From: Flavobacteriaceae bacterium
GTDB taxonomy: Bacteria > Bacteroidota > Bacteroidia > Flavobacteriales > Weeksellaceae
Assembly: GCA_012522185.1 (NCBI GenBank)
Contig: JAAYKY010000007.1
Span: 1-64,000, forward strand
DNA: 64,000 nucleotides
Direction: 5' to 3'
The notes under the pieces were generated by a model. It was not told the DNA's origin. It saw only the letters and a list, made by a program, of their open reading frames with translations, and searched no databases. Of this stretch, positions 7,181-17,054 are shown piece after piece (the first letter of the stretch is position 1; each line of letters starts with the position of its first letter). A program made the position numbers and the translations under genes.

Positions 7181-10159
7181 TTACTCATAAGCTGCCAATC
7201 CACTAATATCTCTTCCTTGCGCCAATTTTTTTAATTGCGGCACCAAGTCTTCCATAAGTTCCAATTCCTTTATCCTGCGTTCTTTCCAACTCAAATCCAA
7301 TGGAGCTAAAAGATCTGTCAATTTTTCTCCGTCAAAAATCATTCGGCTCATAACTTTTTCTACAAAAGCTTTTAAATCTGCTGTTTGCAATCCATTTTTA
7401 TTGGCAATTGCAGCTAATTCTTTGTTGTATTTTTCGTCTTTAAATTTGTCATACCCCTTGCGTAGTGCTGCTACATCTTGCCCTTGGTTCCAATCCAAAC
7501 TGTTGATGTATTCGGTTAAGTCTTCTTCTTCATCCATCATATTTGAATGTGACTTTAACAAAGCAATCACCTGTGCTTTGGTCATTTTCTGTTTGGATGG
7601 TTTTTGTTGTGTACTATCGGCGATCAGATTCATAATGTAATCGTAATCAATTACAGCAGAAGCAAAGAGTACAAATTCAAAATCTAATTGTTGAATTTCC
7701 TCCGGTGTATTTTCACCTTCTTTTTGACGTCGCTTTTGAAAGTTTTTAGCCGTTTCAATATAGTTACTGCGAAACTCCTGAAAAATAGGTGTTGGCAAAA
7801 TATCTTCAATAACCGCCTTTTGCTCTTCAGTGATGTCAGTATATTGGTCAAGTTGTGTTTTAAGTCGCTGTACTTCCTTAAAGTTTTGCACAAAAGCAAT
7901 ACGCGCAGCATCTCCTTTTAGATTGTAAACTTCCTGCGGTTCATAAGCGCCAGTGTTTTCCTGCATAAATACACCTAATTTCTCCACTGCTTCTTTAAAT
8001 TTGTCAATCACCACAGGCGCAGGCTCTACCAACCAAATTTCTCTTGATTTTTCTTTATCTTCTTCTCCTGAAAACAAAGCGATGGCTTGGTTTACTGCAT
8101 CTTGCTGCGAACGAAAATCCAATATATTCCCATAAGGCTTGCTGTCGTTTAACACACGATTCGTGCGTGAAAATGCTTGAATTAATCCGTGGTATTTCAG
8201 ATTTTTATCTACATAAAGTGTATTGAGATACTTGCTGTCAAAACCCGTGAGCAACATATCCACTACAATGGTTATGTCTATTTTATTTTTATGAGGATAG
8301 TCTTTGCTGCTGTATTTCTGGTTTTTAATACGGCTTTGCACATCTTGATAATACAAATCAAAATCACTGAGGCTGTGATTGGTCCCAAATTGTTGATTGT
8401 AATCGGTAATTATTTCCGTTAAGGCTTTTTTCTTCTCTTCAGGATTTTGTTTGTTGTCTTCTTTTTCTTGGGCCAAATCCTCTTGTATTTGTTGAATGTC
8501 TTTGTTGCCCTCAGCAGGAGGCGAAAACACACAAGCGATGTTCAAAGGTGTAAAATCTGGATTTTCCTCCTTTTTATTTTTCTGAATTTCATTAAAGAGT
8601 TTGTAATATTCAATAGCATTATTGATAGAGGCCGTAGCTAAAATGGCATTGAACTTTCGATTGTTTGTAGCCGAATTATGTTTGTCCAAAATAGCTTCTA
8701 CCACAGCTTGTTGTGTAATGGCTTCACCTTGTTTCGCAGGTTGTGAACCTTCGCCTTTGAAATAATCAATATGGAATTTCAAAACATTTCTGTCGTCTAT
8801 GGCGTGAGTAATCGTATAGGCGTGTAATTGTTTTTCAAAAATATCTTCGGTCGTTTTGTAGGTTTCAAATTCACCTTCTCTAATTTTTTGTGTAGAATTC
8901 TCTTCAAAAATGGGTGTCCCCGTAAATCCAAATAATTGCGCATTTGGAAAAAACTCTTTTATGGCTCTGTGATTTTCTCCAAATTGCGAGCGGTGGCATT
9001 CGTCAAAAATAAATACAATGCGTTTGTTGCTCAACGGCTGCAGGCGTTCTTTGTAATTCCTTTGGTTGGTTCCATCAAGCGCCAAGCCTAACTTTTGAAT
9101 GGTCGTAACAATGACTTTATCGGCATAATTGGTAGAGAGTAATCGTCTGACCAATGTTTCGGTATTGGTATTTTCTTCTACACTACCTTCCTGAAATTTA
9201 TTGAATTCTTCACGGGTTTGTCGGTCAAGGTCTTTCCGATCCACTACAAACAAACACTTTTCAATATCAGGGTTATTCTTTAAAAGTGTAGAAGCTTTAA
9301 ACGAAGTCAAGGTTTTCCCACTTCCCGTTGTATGCCAGATATAACCGTTGCCTCGATTATCTTTTATACAGTCCACAATGGCTTTTACTGCATAGACTTG
9401 ATAAGGTCGCATCACGAGTATTTTCTGCTCACTTTGCACCAATACCATATATTTACTAATCATTTCACCCAGCGTACACTTGGGCAAAAACTTTTCAGTA
9501 AAAGTGATAAGGTCGTTGATTTTTTTGTTGTTAATGTCAGCCAATTCATATACAGGCAAAAATTGTTCGTCTGCATTGAAAGCAAAGTGTTGGTTTTTGT
9601 TATTGGCAAAATACAAAGTTCGATTGCCGTTACTCACAATAAACAACTGCATAAAACACAACAAGGAATTACCGTAGCCATTTCCTGGTTCGTTTTTATA
9701 ATCTACAATTTGCTGCATCGCCCTACGATGTGAAATATCTCCTTTTTTCAGTTCGATTTGCACCAGAGGTAAGCCGTTGATGAGCAGGATAACATCATAC
9801 CGCTGAAAACTATTCTCGGTATTAATCCGCAATTGATTGATGACTTCAAATTCATTTTTGCACCAATCTTTAATGTTTACTAAAGTATAATGCAATGGCG
9901 TACCATCTTCCCGCTGAAAGTATTGATTTTCCCGTAATAACTTTGAAGCTTCAAAAACGTCGGGTTTAATTATTTCTTCTCGCAACCGCAAAAATTCACT
10001 GTCCGTTAATCGCACCCGATTTAATGTTTCAAATTTTTGACGAAAATTTTGTTCGAGTGTTTTTCGGTCAATGATATCCGGTCGGCTAGTATATTTTAAG
10101 TTTTTGAGTTGTTCAATGAAGCCTAACTCTATCAGGTTTTCTTTATTCATTTTTCCCAA
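7181..10159 (-). CDS. hsdR: Type I restriction endonuclease subunit R (HsdR)
   Basis: HTTGSGKT, DECHRSQFG, GFTGTP helicase motifs; 992 aa; N-terminal nuclease region with QIELKKGD. Confidence 0.95.
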   Translation of the reverse strand: MGKMNKENLIELGFIEQLKNLKYTSRPDIIDRKTLEQNFRQKFETLNRVRLTDSEFLRLREEIIKPDVFEASKLLRENQYFQREDGTPLHYTLVNIKDWCKNEFEVINQLRINTENSFQRYDVILLINGLPLVQIELKKGDISHRRAMQQIVDYKNEPGNGYGNSLLCFMQLFIVSNGNRTLYFANNKNQHFAFNADEQFLPVYELADINNKKINDLITFTEKFLPKCTLGEMISKYMVLVQSEQKILVMRPYQVYAVKAIVDCIKDNRGNGYIWHTTGSGKTLTSFKASTLLKNNPDIEKCLFVVDRKDLDRQTREEFNKFQEGSVEENTNTETLVRRLLSTNYADKVIVTTIQKLGLALDGTNQRNYKERLQPLSNKRIVFIFDECHRSQFGENHRAIKEFFPNAQLFGFTGTPIFEENSTQKIREGEFETYKTTEDIFEKQLHAYTITHAIDDRNVLKFHIDYFKGEGSQPAKQGEAITQQAVVEAILDKHNSATNNRKFNAILATASINNAIEYYKLFNEIQKNKKEENPDFTPLNIACVFSPPAEGNKDIQQIQEDLAQEKEDNKQNPEEKKKALTEIITDYNQQFGTNHSLSDFDLYYQDVQSRIKNQKYSSKDYPHKNKIDITIVVDMLLTGFDSKYLNTLYVDKNLKYHGLIQAFSRTNRVLNDSKPYGNILDFRSQQDAVNQAIALFSGEEDKEKSREIWLVEPAPVVIDKFKEAVEKLGVFMQENTGAYEPQEVYNLKGDAARIAFVQNFKEVQRLKTQLDQYTDITEEQKAVIEDILPTPIFQEFRSNYIETAKNFQKRRQKEGENTPEEIQQLDFEFVLFASAVIDYDYIMNLIADSTQQKPSKQKMTKAQVIALLKSHSNMMDEEEDLTEYINSLDWNQGQDVAALRKGYDKFKDEKYNKELAAIANKNGLQTADLKAFVEKVMSRMIFDGEKLTDLLAPLDLSWKERRIKELELMEDLVPQLKKLAQGRDISGLAAYE

Positions 10160-10304
10160 TTTTTCGAAATTCGATTTTTTATTAAGATAGCAGAAATATT
10201 TTCTCTATTTTTTTCCGCTTAGGTTAAGGTGTAAAATATTTAATCAATGCTAAATCCACATAGAGAATTTTATTGATAGATTCAAAATTTCTTAAAACTA
10301 CAAA

Positions 10305-10438
10305 TTAAATAAAATCTTTGATATTTCCGGCTCTTTGTACTTCATAAATAACTTCAAAGTCCGCAGGTAACTTTATTATATAAATTTCTCATTTTTATCA
10401 TGTAAGACAGCTTTGGTAAAATAGATTTCTGTGGATTT
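10305..10438 (-). pseudogene. Short coding remnant with an apparent frameshift
   Basis: Minus-strand reading gives STEIYFTKAVLHDKNEKFI then, after a frame change near 10383, YIIKLPADFEVIYEVQRAGNIKDFI-stop. Confidence 0.35.
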
Positions 10439-10440
10439 AT

Positions 10441-12282
10441 TTACCTAACTAAATCATTTCCTCCCCCATTCAACTTTCGGTTCAGTTCCGCTTGAAATTC
10501 TTCCATCACCGGTTTTACGGTGCTTTCGGGTAGGTCTGAAATACGAATGTACATCAGTCCGTCAATGGCATCATTGAACTTCGGATCGACATTGAATCCA
10601 ATCAGTTTTGCGTTTTGCTTGATGTATTTTTTAATCAAAACCGGAAGACGTAAAACATTTGGCTCGATTTCATCAATCAGTTTGTCAAACTTATTCAAAT
10701 CGGCTTCGGCTTCATCAAAGAAAAATTCTTTGTCTTCGTCTTTCAGTTTCACTTTGAATTCCTTTTTCGGACGAACATATTGCGCCACATAAGGGTCGTA
10801 ATAATGCGATTTCATAAATTCAATCATCAGAGATTTCGAAAAATCGGAGAATTGATTGGAAATGGAAACGCTCCCGATGATGAACTTTTCTTCCGGGTTT
10901 CGAAGCGTAACGTGCACAATTCCTCTCCACAAAAGGAAAAGCGGCATCGGCTTTTGCTGATAAGCCGGCACCACAAAGGCACGCCCCATTTCGATGCATT
11001 TCTTGAAAAACGGATGCAATTCCGGTTCGATGTGAAATAATTCGTTCAAATAAAATCCATCCACCCCAAACTGCTCATAAACCTCTTTCCCCAACGCCAT
11101 TCGATAAGCTCCCACGATTTTATGGGCCTCATTGTCCCATAAAAACAAATGGTGATAATGGACATCGTATCGATCCAAATCGATTTCCTGATTGGTTCCC
11201 TCACCGATTTCCCGGAAAGTAATTTCACGCAATCGCCCGATTTCTCGCAAAAGATTTGGGATTTCGTGGGCCTTGCTGAAATAACATTCGTAATTATTAT
11301 TCTTAAAAAGCAGTGCATCCTCAGTCTTTTTCAATACTTCAATTTCGGCATTGATCAAATCCGCAGAAGTCTCTTCCACAATGGGTTTGGGTTTCTTGCT
11401 TCTTGCATTGATCGCAATCGTAGCCGGAATTTTCAAAGTTTCGATGAGAAGCGATCTTTTTTGGGTATAATAAGTGGAAAGTGCATAAGTTTTTTTGCGA
11501 AGGAATTCCGAAAAAGCTTTTACCTCTTCAAATTCCAATTGTTGTTTCGGTAAAATCGGCTTCCCAATTCGGATTTGAATCGGTTTAACACGCGGTCGAA
11601 CCATTTCCGAGGGGAGCATCGCCGTTTGTAAATTCGGACTGAGTGCCGCCATCCGATAAAAAAGCGGACTGTTTCTAGCCCGGAAATACATCGGAATCAC
11701 GGGAACATTCATTTTTTTAATCAGCTTGATGGCCGATTCCTGCCATTCGCGGTCGGCCACATTTCCTTCTTCGTCTTTAGCAGAAACTTCTCCTGCCGGA
11801 AAAATCCCAAGACAACCTCCGTCACGAACGTGCCGAATCGCCTCACGCATTCCCGAACTGCTGTTGTAAACTTCCTTTCGGGTTTCAAAAGGATTGACGG
11901 CGATGACCATGGGTTCGAGCGGTTGGATGCGGTGCAGTAAAAAATTGCCCATCACTTTAAAGTCCGGGCGGATTTTCCCAATGATGTGCATCATCAAGAT
12001 TCCGTCCAGCGCACCCAGCGGATGATTAGAAACAACTATAAACGGACCTTCCTTGGGAATTCGATTCAAATCTACATCGTGAAGTTCATATTTAACATTG
12101 AGGTCGTCCAAAAGATATTGCAGAAAATCGGCAGAACTTTTCCCCAAACCGTTTTTGTACAAATCATTTAACTTATTGATACCACTGATGTTTTTAAACA
12201 ACCAGGAAATAGGGTATCCGACCGGCCAGAATTTTTTAAGTCCGGAAGCCTGATAAATATCTTTGGTGCTGATTAAACTCAT
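10441..12282 (-). CDS. Bifunctional lysophospholipid/N-acyltransferase, OlsF-like (ornithine/amino-acid lipid synthesis)
   Basis: PlsC-type acyltransferase half (VVSNHPLGALDG, GIFPAGEVS) plus OlsB/hemolysin-like half (GEGTNQEIDLDRYDVHYHHLFLWD...IVGAYRM). Confidence 0.8.
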   Translation of the reverse strand: MSLISTKDIYQASGLKKFWPVGYPISWLFKNISGINKLNDLYKNGLGKSSADFLQYLLDDLNVKYELHDVDLNRIPKEGPFIVVSNHPLGALDGILMMHIIGKIRPDFKVMGNFLLHRIQPLEPMVIAVNPFETRKEVYNSSSGMREAIRHVRDGGCLGIFPAGEVSAKDEEGNVADREWQESAIKLIKKMNVPVIPMYFRARNSPLFYRMAALSPNLQTAMLPSEMVRPRVKPIQIRIGKPILPKQQLEFEEVKAFSEFLRKKTYALSTYYTQKRSLLIETLKIPATIAINARSKKPKPIVEETSADLINAEIEVLKKTEDALLFKNNNYECYFSKAHEIPNLLREIGRLREITFREIGEGTNQEIDLDRYDVHYHHLFLWDNEAHKIVGAYRMALGKEVYEQFGVDGFYLNELFHIEPELHPFFKKCIEMGRAFVVPAYQQKPMPLFLLWRGIVHVTLRNPEEKFIIGSVSISNQFSDFSKSLMIEFMKSHYYDPYVAQYVRPKKEFKVKLKDEDKEFFFDEAEADLNKFDKLIDEIEPNVLRLPVLIKKYIKQNAKLIGFNVDPKFNDAIDGLMYIRISDLPESTVKPVMEEFQAELNRKLNGGGNDLVR

Positions 12283-13523
12283 TCTTCTTTCACAATTATT
12301 TGCAAAGTATTTTTAATGATTTGACGCAGCAACTCGGTTCCTTTATAAAACGAATAGGAAGACTTCTCGTCAAAGTGCCTAAGGGTGTATAAAGATACTT
12401 CTTTTTCCCATTCAATCTGATATTCGGATTTTAACTTATCCAGCAGCACTTCCATCTGATTGAATTTATCTTCCAGGCAAAGCGACAAACTGATGGCCGA
12501 ATTCTGCATCATATTGACTTTGATTTTCAAATTATGAAGCAAATTGAAAATACGGCTGATTTTTTCTTCTGTAATAAATGAAAAATCAGAAGTCGTAAGT
12601 CGCAAAAGGTTTTGGTTCTTTTTGACGATATAACAAGGTACAAAAGGCTCCAGCGTAAGTTTATTCTGAATTTCTGTTCCTGAACCCTTCGGGTCAATGA
12701 ATGATTTCACATAAAAAGGAATTCCTTTTTGTCGAAGTGGTCGCATGGTTTTCGGGTGAATGACCGAAGCGCCGTAATAGGCCAGTTCGATGGCTTCTTC
12801 GTAGGAAATTTTATGGAGCAACTTTGCGTCCTCAAAATAACGCGGATCGGCATTCAGCACGCCCGGAACGTCTTTCCAGATCGTCATGCTTTCGGCATTC
12901 ATACAATACGCAATGATCGCCGCCGAATAATCCGAACCTTCACGGCCCAAAGTCGTGGTGAAATAATTCGGGTCAGAACCCAGAAACCCTTGAGTAACAT
13001 AGAATTTGGAATTGTCCAGCGAGCTGAAATTCTTTTCGGTTTCTTCCCAGATGACTTTTCCTTCCCGATAGGTTTCATCGGTTTTGATGAAATCGCGCAC
13101 ATCCAGCCAGGTATTTTCAATTCCGACTGAATTCAAAAAACTGCTGACGATTTTAGTCGAAATCAATTCGCCACAACAAACTACTTGATCGTACACAAAA
13201 TCATAATTCGGTGATTTATTTCTTCGTAAAAACCCACATAAATCTTCAAAAAACTGATGAATTTCGGATTTGAGTGAAGCGGAATCGGTGAATAATTCAT
13301 CGGCAATTTCCAAATGCATTTGCCGGATTTCGTCGATTTTTTGGGTGAAATCAGTCTTTTCAAAATAAAGTTTGACTACTTCTTCCAGTGCATTAGTGGT
13401 TTTGCCCATGGCTGAAACTACCATAAAGGTTCCGTTGTAACCTGCTGACTTTAATACCGATGCGATGTTTCGCACGCTTTCTGCATCTTTGACCGATGCC
13501 CCCCCGAATTTGAATACTTTCAT
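12279..13523 (-). CDS. Aspartate kinase
   Basis: MKVFKFGGASVKDAESV; TTLGREGSDYSAAIIA; 4-nt overlap with the downstream acyltransferase gene. Confidence 0.92.
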   Translation of the reverse strand: MKVFKFGGASVKDAESVRNIASVLKSAGYNGTFMVVSAMGKTTNALEEVVKLYFEKTDFTQKIDEIRQMHLEIADELFTDSASLKSEIHQFFEDLCGFLRRNKSPNYDFVYDQVVCCGELISTKIVSSFLNSVGIENTWLDVRDFIKTDETYREGKVIWEETEKNFSSLDNSKFYVTQGFLGSDPNYFTTTLGREGSDYSAAIIAYCMNAESMTIWKDVPGVLNADPRYFEDAKLLHKISYEEAIELAYYGASVIHPKTMRPLRQKGIPFYVKSFIDPKGSGTEIQNKLTLEPFVPCYIVKKNQNLLRLTTSDFSFITEEKISRIFNLLHNLKIKVNMMQNSAISLSLCLEDKFNQMEVLLDKLKSEYQIEWEKEVSLYTLRHFDEKSSYSFYKGTELLRQIIKNTLQIIVKEE

Positions 13524-13574
13524 TAAATTTCTCTAATTGTATGCAAATATATAGCAATGAAGACTTTCAAGAAA

Positions 13575-14468
13575 CTACCATTGCTGTAATTTGTACGTAT
13601 AAACCTTTTCGTCTCTTAAAATTACCCGAAGGATATATATTCCGGTCGGGCCTAAAATTTTGTTTAATCTAAGTTCTGTTTGTGGCGTATCGACTTTTTG
13701 TTGCTGAATGAGTTTTCCGTTCAAGTCGTAAAATTGAATTAACTTGATGTTTTCAGCACCTTTTAGTTGATAGGATTTCGTTTTTCGTTTGAAAAATAAT
13801 TCAGGTTTTTTGTTAAATCTGTCTGTTTCTTTGATTTTCATAACTGACTGACAGCCTGATATGGAATCCAAATTTTCATAAACCAAATCGTTGTTTTTAA
13901 AGAGACAACTGAGTTTTCCCGCACCATTGATATCGGCCTTTCCACCCGGCGCCGTAATCATGGAAAGCGAACCTACGCCTTCTATCCAGACTACATTATA
14001 ATCTGTAATTTCATTGGATTGGGTTGGGGTAAAATAAAAATGCCTGTGCGGAATATCGTTTACCAAATTGATACTTCGGATGGAATCCAGTTTAAAGAAA
14101 CCGGCATCTGCAGGAAAAGGCGTGATAGGATTAAACATTTGAATTGTGTCCCCAACACTTACCGAAAAGTCGTAAAGTAAATATTCATCAACATGGTTGA
14201 ATTCGTCAAACTTTGTAAGAAAAACCTTTTTTTGCTCCACTTCTTCTCTAAGCAGAAAACTTCTTGAAATGTAATGATATCCTTCCAGAATTTTATGGGG
14301 TTGGTTGTTGAAAATAGTATCGCCGTCGGTATAATAAACATCAGTCATACAACCGCCGTAACAGTTGGTCAGGTGCCATTCGTTGACAGATTCCAGCATG
14401 GGTTTATAGTCTTGTGCGTTTAAACCATAACCAGCAATAGAAATCAGCAGAAATAAAAATCTTTTCAT
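13575..14468 (-). CDS. Secreted protein with T9SS type A-like C-terminal sorting domain
   Basis: Start at internal Met (MKRFLFLLISIAGYGLNAQ signal peptide); C-terminal GPTGIYILRVILRDEKVYTYKL. Confidence 0.7.
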   Translation of the reverse strand: MKRFLFLLISIAGYGLNAQDYKPMLESVNEWHLTNCYGGCMTDVYYTDGDTIFNNQPHKILEGYHYISRSFLLREEVEQKKVFLTKFDEFNHVDEYLLYDFSVSVGDTIQMFNPITPFPADAGFFKLDSIRSINLVNDIPHRHFYFTPTQSNEITDYNVVWIEGVGSLSMITAPGGKADINGAGKLSCLFKNNDLVYENLDSISGCQSVMKIKETDRFNKKPELFFKRKTKSYQLKGAENIKLIQFYDLNGKLIQQQKVDTPQTELRLNKILGPTGIYILRVILRDEKVYTYKLQQW

Positions 14469-14542
14469 TGGCTGAAAATTTAATAAACAAAGATAATCCA
14501 TCTATTGATGTATATTTGTAAAACCCAAAAAATCATTTAAGC

Positions 14543-15550
14543 ATGAATTTAGAAGCAGGCCAGACTTTAGGCGAGTTTATCATTGAAAACCAGAAAGATT
14601 TCCAATATTCATCGGGAGAATTAACCCGACTGCTGAGTTCCATCAAACTGGCAACCAAAATCGTAAACCATAAAGTAAATCAGGCTGGATTGGTCGATAT
14701 CATCGGGAAATTCGGAGCGGAAAACATACAAGGTGAGGAGCAGCAGAAACTCGATGTTTTTGCCAATGAAGTTTTCATCAAAACGCTTTCGCAGCGAGAA
14801 GTCGTTTGTGGAATCGCTTCCGAGGAGAGCGATGATTTTGTGCGTATTGAGAATTGTCAGAATTCTGAACTGAGCAAATACGTTGTTCTGATTGATCCAC
14901 TTGATGGATCTTCTAATATTGATGTAAACGTTTCGGTGGGAACCATTTTCTCGATTTACCGAAGGGTAACACCGGCCGGGACTCCGGTTCAGCTCGAAGA
15001 TTTCCTTCAACCCGGAAACAAACAAGTAGCTGCCGGATATGTGGTGTACGGGAGTTCTACGATGTTGATTTATACAACTGGAAACGGAGTCAATGGATTT
15101 ACATTGAATCCCTCCATCGGGACATTTTATCTATCCCATCCTCAAATGAGAATCCCCGAAGACGGAAAGATTTACAGTATCAACGAAGGAAACTATGCCA
15201 TGTTTCCACAAGGCGTTAAGGAATATCTTAAATATTGTCAAAAAGTAGAAGAGGATCGTCCCTATACTTCGAGGTACATCGGTTCGCTTTGTGCCGATTT
15301 TCATCGGAATTTAATCAAAGGTGGAATTTATATTTATCCATCTGGAACCAAAAGCCCGAACGGTAAACTGCGTTTGCTTTATGAATGCAATCCTGTTGCT
15401 TTCTTGGCTGAGCAAGCGGGAGGAAAGGCCTCCGATGGATTCAACCGGATTATGGACATTCAACCGACTGAACTTCATCAAAGAGTTCCTTTCTTTTGTG
15501 GCTCCAAAAACATGGTCGAAAAGGCAGAGGAATTTATGGTGAAAGCTTAG
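14543..15550 (+). CDS. fbp: Fructose-1,6-bisphosphatase class I
   Basis: [47 protein letters not shown]. Confidence 0.96.
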   Translation: MNLEAGQTLGEFIIENQKDFQYSSGELTRLLSSIKLATKIVNHKVNQAGLVDIIGKFGAENIQGEEQQKLDVFANEVFIKTLSQREVVCGIASEESDDFVRIENCQNSELSKYVVLIDPLDGSSNIDVNVSVGTIFSIYRRVTPAGTPVQLEDFLQPGNKQVAAGYVVYGSSTMLIYTTGNGVNGFTLNPSIGTFYLSHPQMRIPEDGKIYSINEGNYAMFPQGVKEYLKYCQKVEEDRPYTSRYIGSLCADFHRNLIKGGIYIYPSGTKSPNGKLRLLYECNPVAFLAEQAGGKASDGFNRIMDIQPTELHQRVPFFCGSKNMVEKAEEFMVKA

Positions 15551-15733
15551 TTGGGAAATCTCTAAACCCAGCAGTTAAAAAATCTGGAATTCGAAGTTGC
15601 AATTTAGGAAAGAATTTCTAATAGGATATTGATCAAACTCTCCATTGCTTTGATCCATTGGGTTTTGCTTTGAGTCTTCTTTCAGGCGTTTTACTAAAAA
15701 TAATGAAGTTGCTTTTGAAAACCTATAATCATT

Positions 15734-16552
15734 TTGATTATATTTAGACTCAAAACCAGGATTATAAAAAAAGATAAATACGTCATTATCACCGGAGCAG
15801 CTTCGGGATTGGGCAAGGAATTTGCAAAACTCTATGCCGAGGAAGGTCATTCACTTATTTTAATTGATATCAACGAAAATGAACTTCATCAAACTGCAGA
15901 ATGTATTCGTGAAGAGACCAAAGCCCTTGTAAAGACATTGACCAAAGATTTGTCGCTTGCTGAGGTTTCTCAGGAAATTTATGATTATACCTGTGTAGAA
16001 AATCTTGAGGTTTTTGGTCTAATCAATAATGCCGGATTCGGTGTTTTTGGGAATTTTTCGGAAACGGATTTGAAAGATGAGCTCAAAATGGCAGGACTTC
16101 ATGTTTTGACTCCAATTGCATTGACCAAATTATTTCTAAAAGGAATGCTCGAAAGGAATGAAGGTGAGATTTTGAATATTTCCTCTTTGGCGGGTTTTCA
16201 ACCGGGACCTTTGATGTCGGTGTATTATTCGACCAAAGCATTTTTGATTTCATTTACGGAGGCGATTGCCCGTGAAAATAAAAACTCCAAGGTTCGCATC
16301 AGTGTTCTTTGTCCGGGTGTAGTCAATACGAATTTTCGAAAAAATGTTTGCGCCAATAAGGAGGCGAAGATCAAATCGATGAATAGTTGTCCGCGTCAAG
16401 TGGCGTTTTATGGCATTCAGAAGATGCGTCTTGGAAAGGTTGTTTGCCTTCCTTCTGTTTCTTGTAAATTTCTTTCACTTTTGCCAAGATTTCTTCCGCG
16501 GAGTATGGCAAGAAATATTGTGTACAATATCCAAATGCGAAACAGGGGTTAG
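15734..16552 (+). CDS. Short-chain dehydrogenase/reductase (SDR)
   Basis: VIITGAASGLGKEFAKLYAEEG, NNAGFGVFG, YYSTKAF; exact start uncertain. Confidence 0.88.
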   Translation: MIIFRLKTRIIKKDKYVIITGAASGLGKEFAKLYAEEGHSLILIDINENELHQTAECIREETKALVKTLTKDLSLAEVSQEIYDYTCVENLEVFGLINNAGFGVFGNFSETDLKDELKMAGLHVLTPIALTKLFLKGMLERNEGEILNISSLAGFQPGPLMSVYYSTKAFLISFTEAIARENKNSKVRISVLCPGVVNTNFRKNVCANKEAKIKSMNSCPRQVAFYGIQKMRLGKVVCLPSVSCKFLSLLPRFLPRSMARNIVYNIQMRNRG

Positions 16553-16557
16553 TATCT

Positions 16558-16704
16558 GCGTGAGGGATGGAGGCATTTGTATGAGCTCTTTCTTTTTGCC
16601 TTCGAGAGTCTCATGCTGGATCGAGAGTTTCGGGTGGCAAAAGAAAAGCGAGTGCCGAGAGCCCGACGCCGTTGCGGAGCTTGCGTAGCAACGGGGGCAC
16701 GCCC
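16558..16704. repeat. REP-like structured intergenic element with two hairpins
   Basis: Arms GAGCTCTTTCTTTTTGCC (16583-16600) and GGCAAAAGAAAAGCGAG (16636-16652); CCGTTGC (16669-16675) and GCAACGG (16688-16694); locally GC-rich. Confidence 0.6.
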
Positions 16705-16712
16705 AGAAATAT

Positions 16713-17054
16713 TTATTCTTCAGTTGAATCGAAACTCTCTTTCAGTTTGATGAGTTCGGAGCGGATGTATTCCATACGGGCGATGAGTTCCACTTCTTCT
16801 TTGATGTTTTCCTGTTCCTGTAGTGCGATTTTGGCGCCTTCGAGGGTATAGCCTCTTTCTTTTACGAGGTGATAAATGAGTTGGAGGTTTTTGATGTCGT
16901 CGGGTGTGAAAAAGCGGTTTCCTTTTTTGTTTTTCTTGGGCTTAATGATGTCGAATTCTTTTTCCCAGAAACGAATAAGGGAAGCATTTACCCCAAAAGC
17001 TTTGGCGACTTCCCCAATACTGTAATACAATTTATCTGGTAATTCAATCTGCAT
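16713..17054 (-). CDS. MerR-family transcriptional regulator
   Basis: KLYYSIGEVAKAFGVNASLIRFWEKEFDIIKPKKNKKGNRFFTPDDI. Confidence 0.92.
   Translation of the reverse strand: MQIELPDKLYYSIGEVAKAFGVNASLIRFWEKEFDIIKPKKNKKGNRFFTPDDIKNLQLIYHLVKERGYTLEGAKIALQEQENIKEEVELIARMEYIRSELIKLKESFDSTEE

Noticed and set aside
9332-9733. 133-aa plus-strand ORF inside hsdR
   Set aside because: Antisense to a well-supported hsdR; composition is typical of a shadow ORF and no motif was recognised.
11149-11553. 134-aa plus-strand ORF inside the OlsF-like gene
   Set aside because: Shadow ORF antisense to clear coding sequence.
12729-13130. 133-aa plus-strand ORF inside aspartokinase
   Set aside because: Antisense shadow ORF; no recognisable family.
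16410-16688. 92-aa plus-strand ORF covering the SDR end and the GC-rich element
   Set aside because: Reads through the structured repeat; the SDR frame explains the first part.
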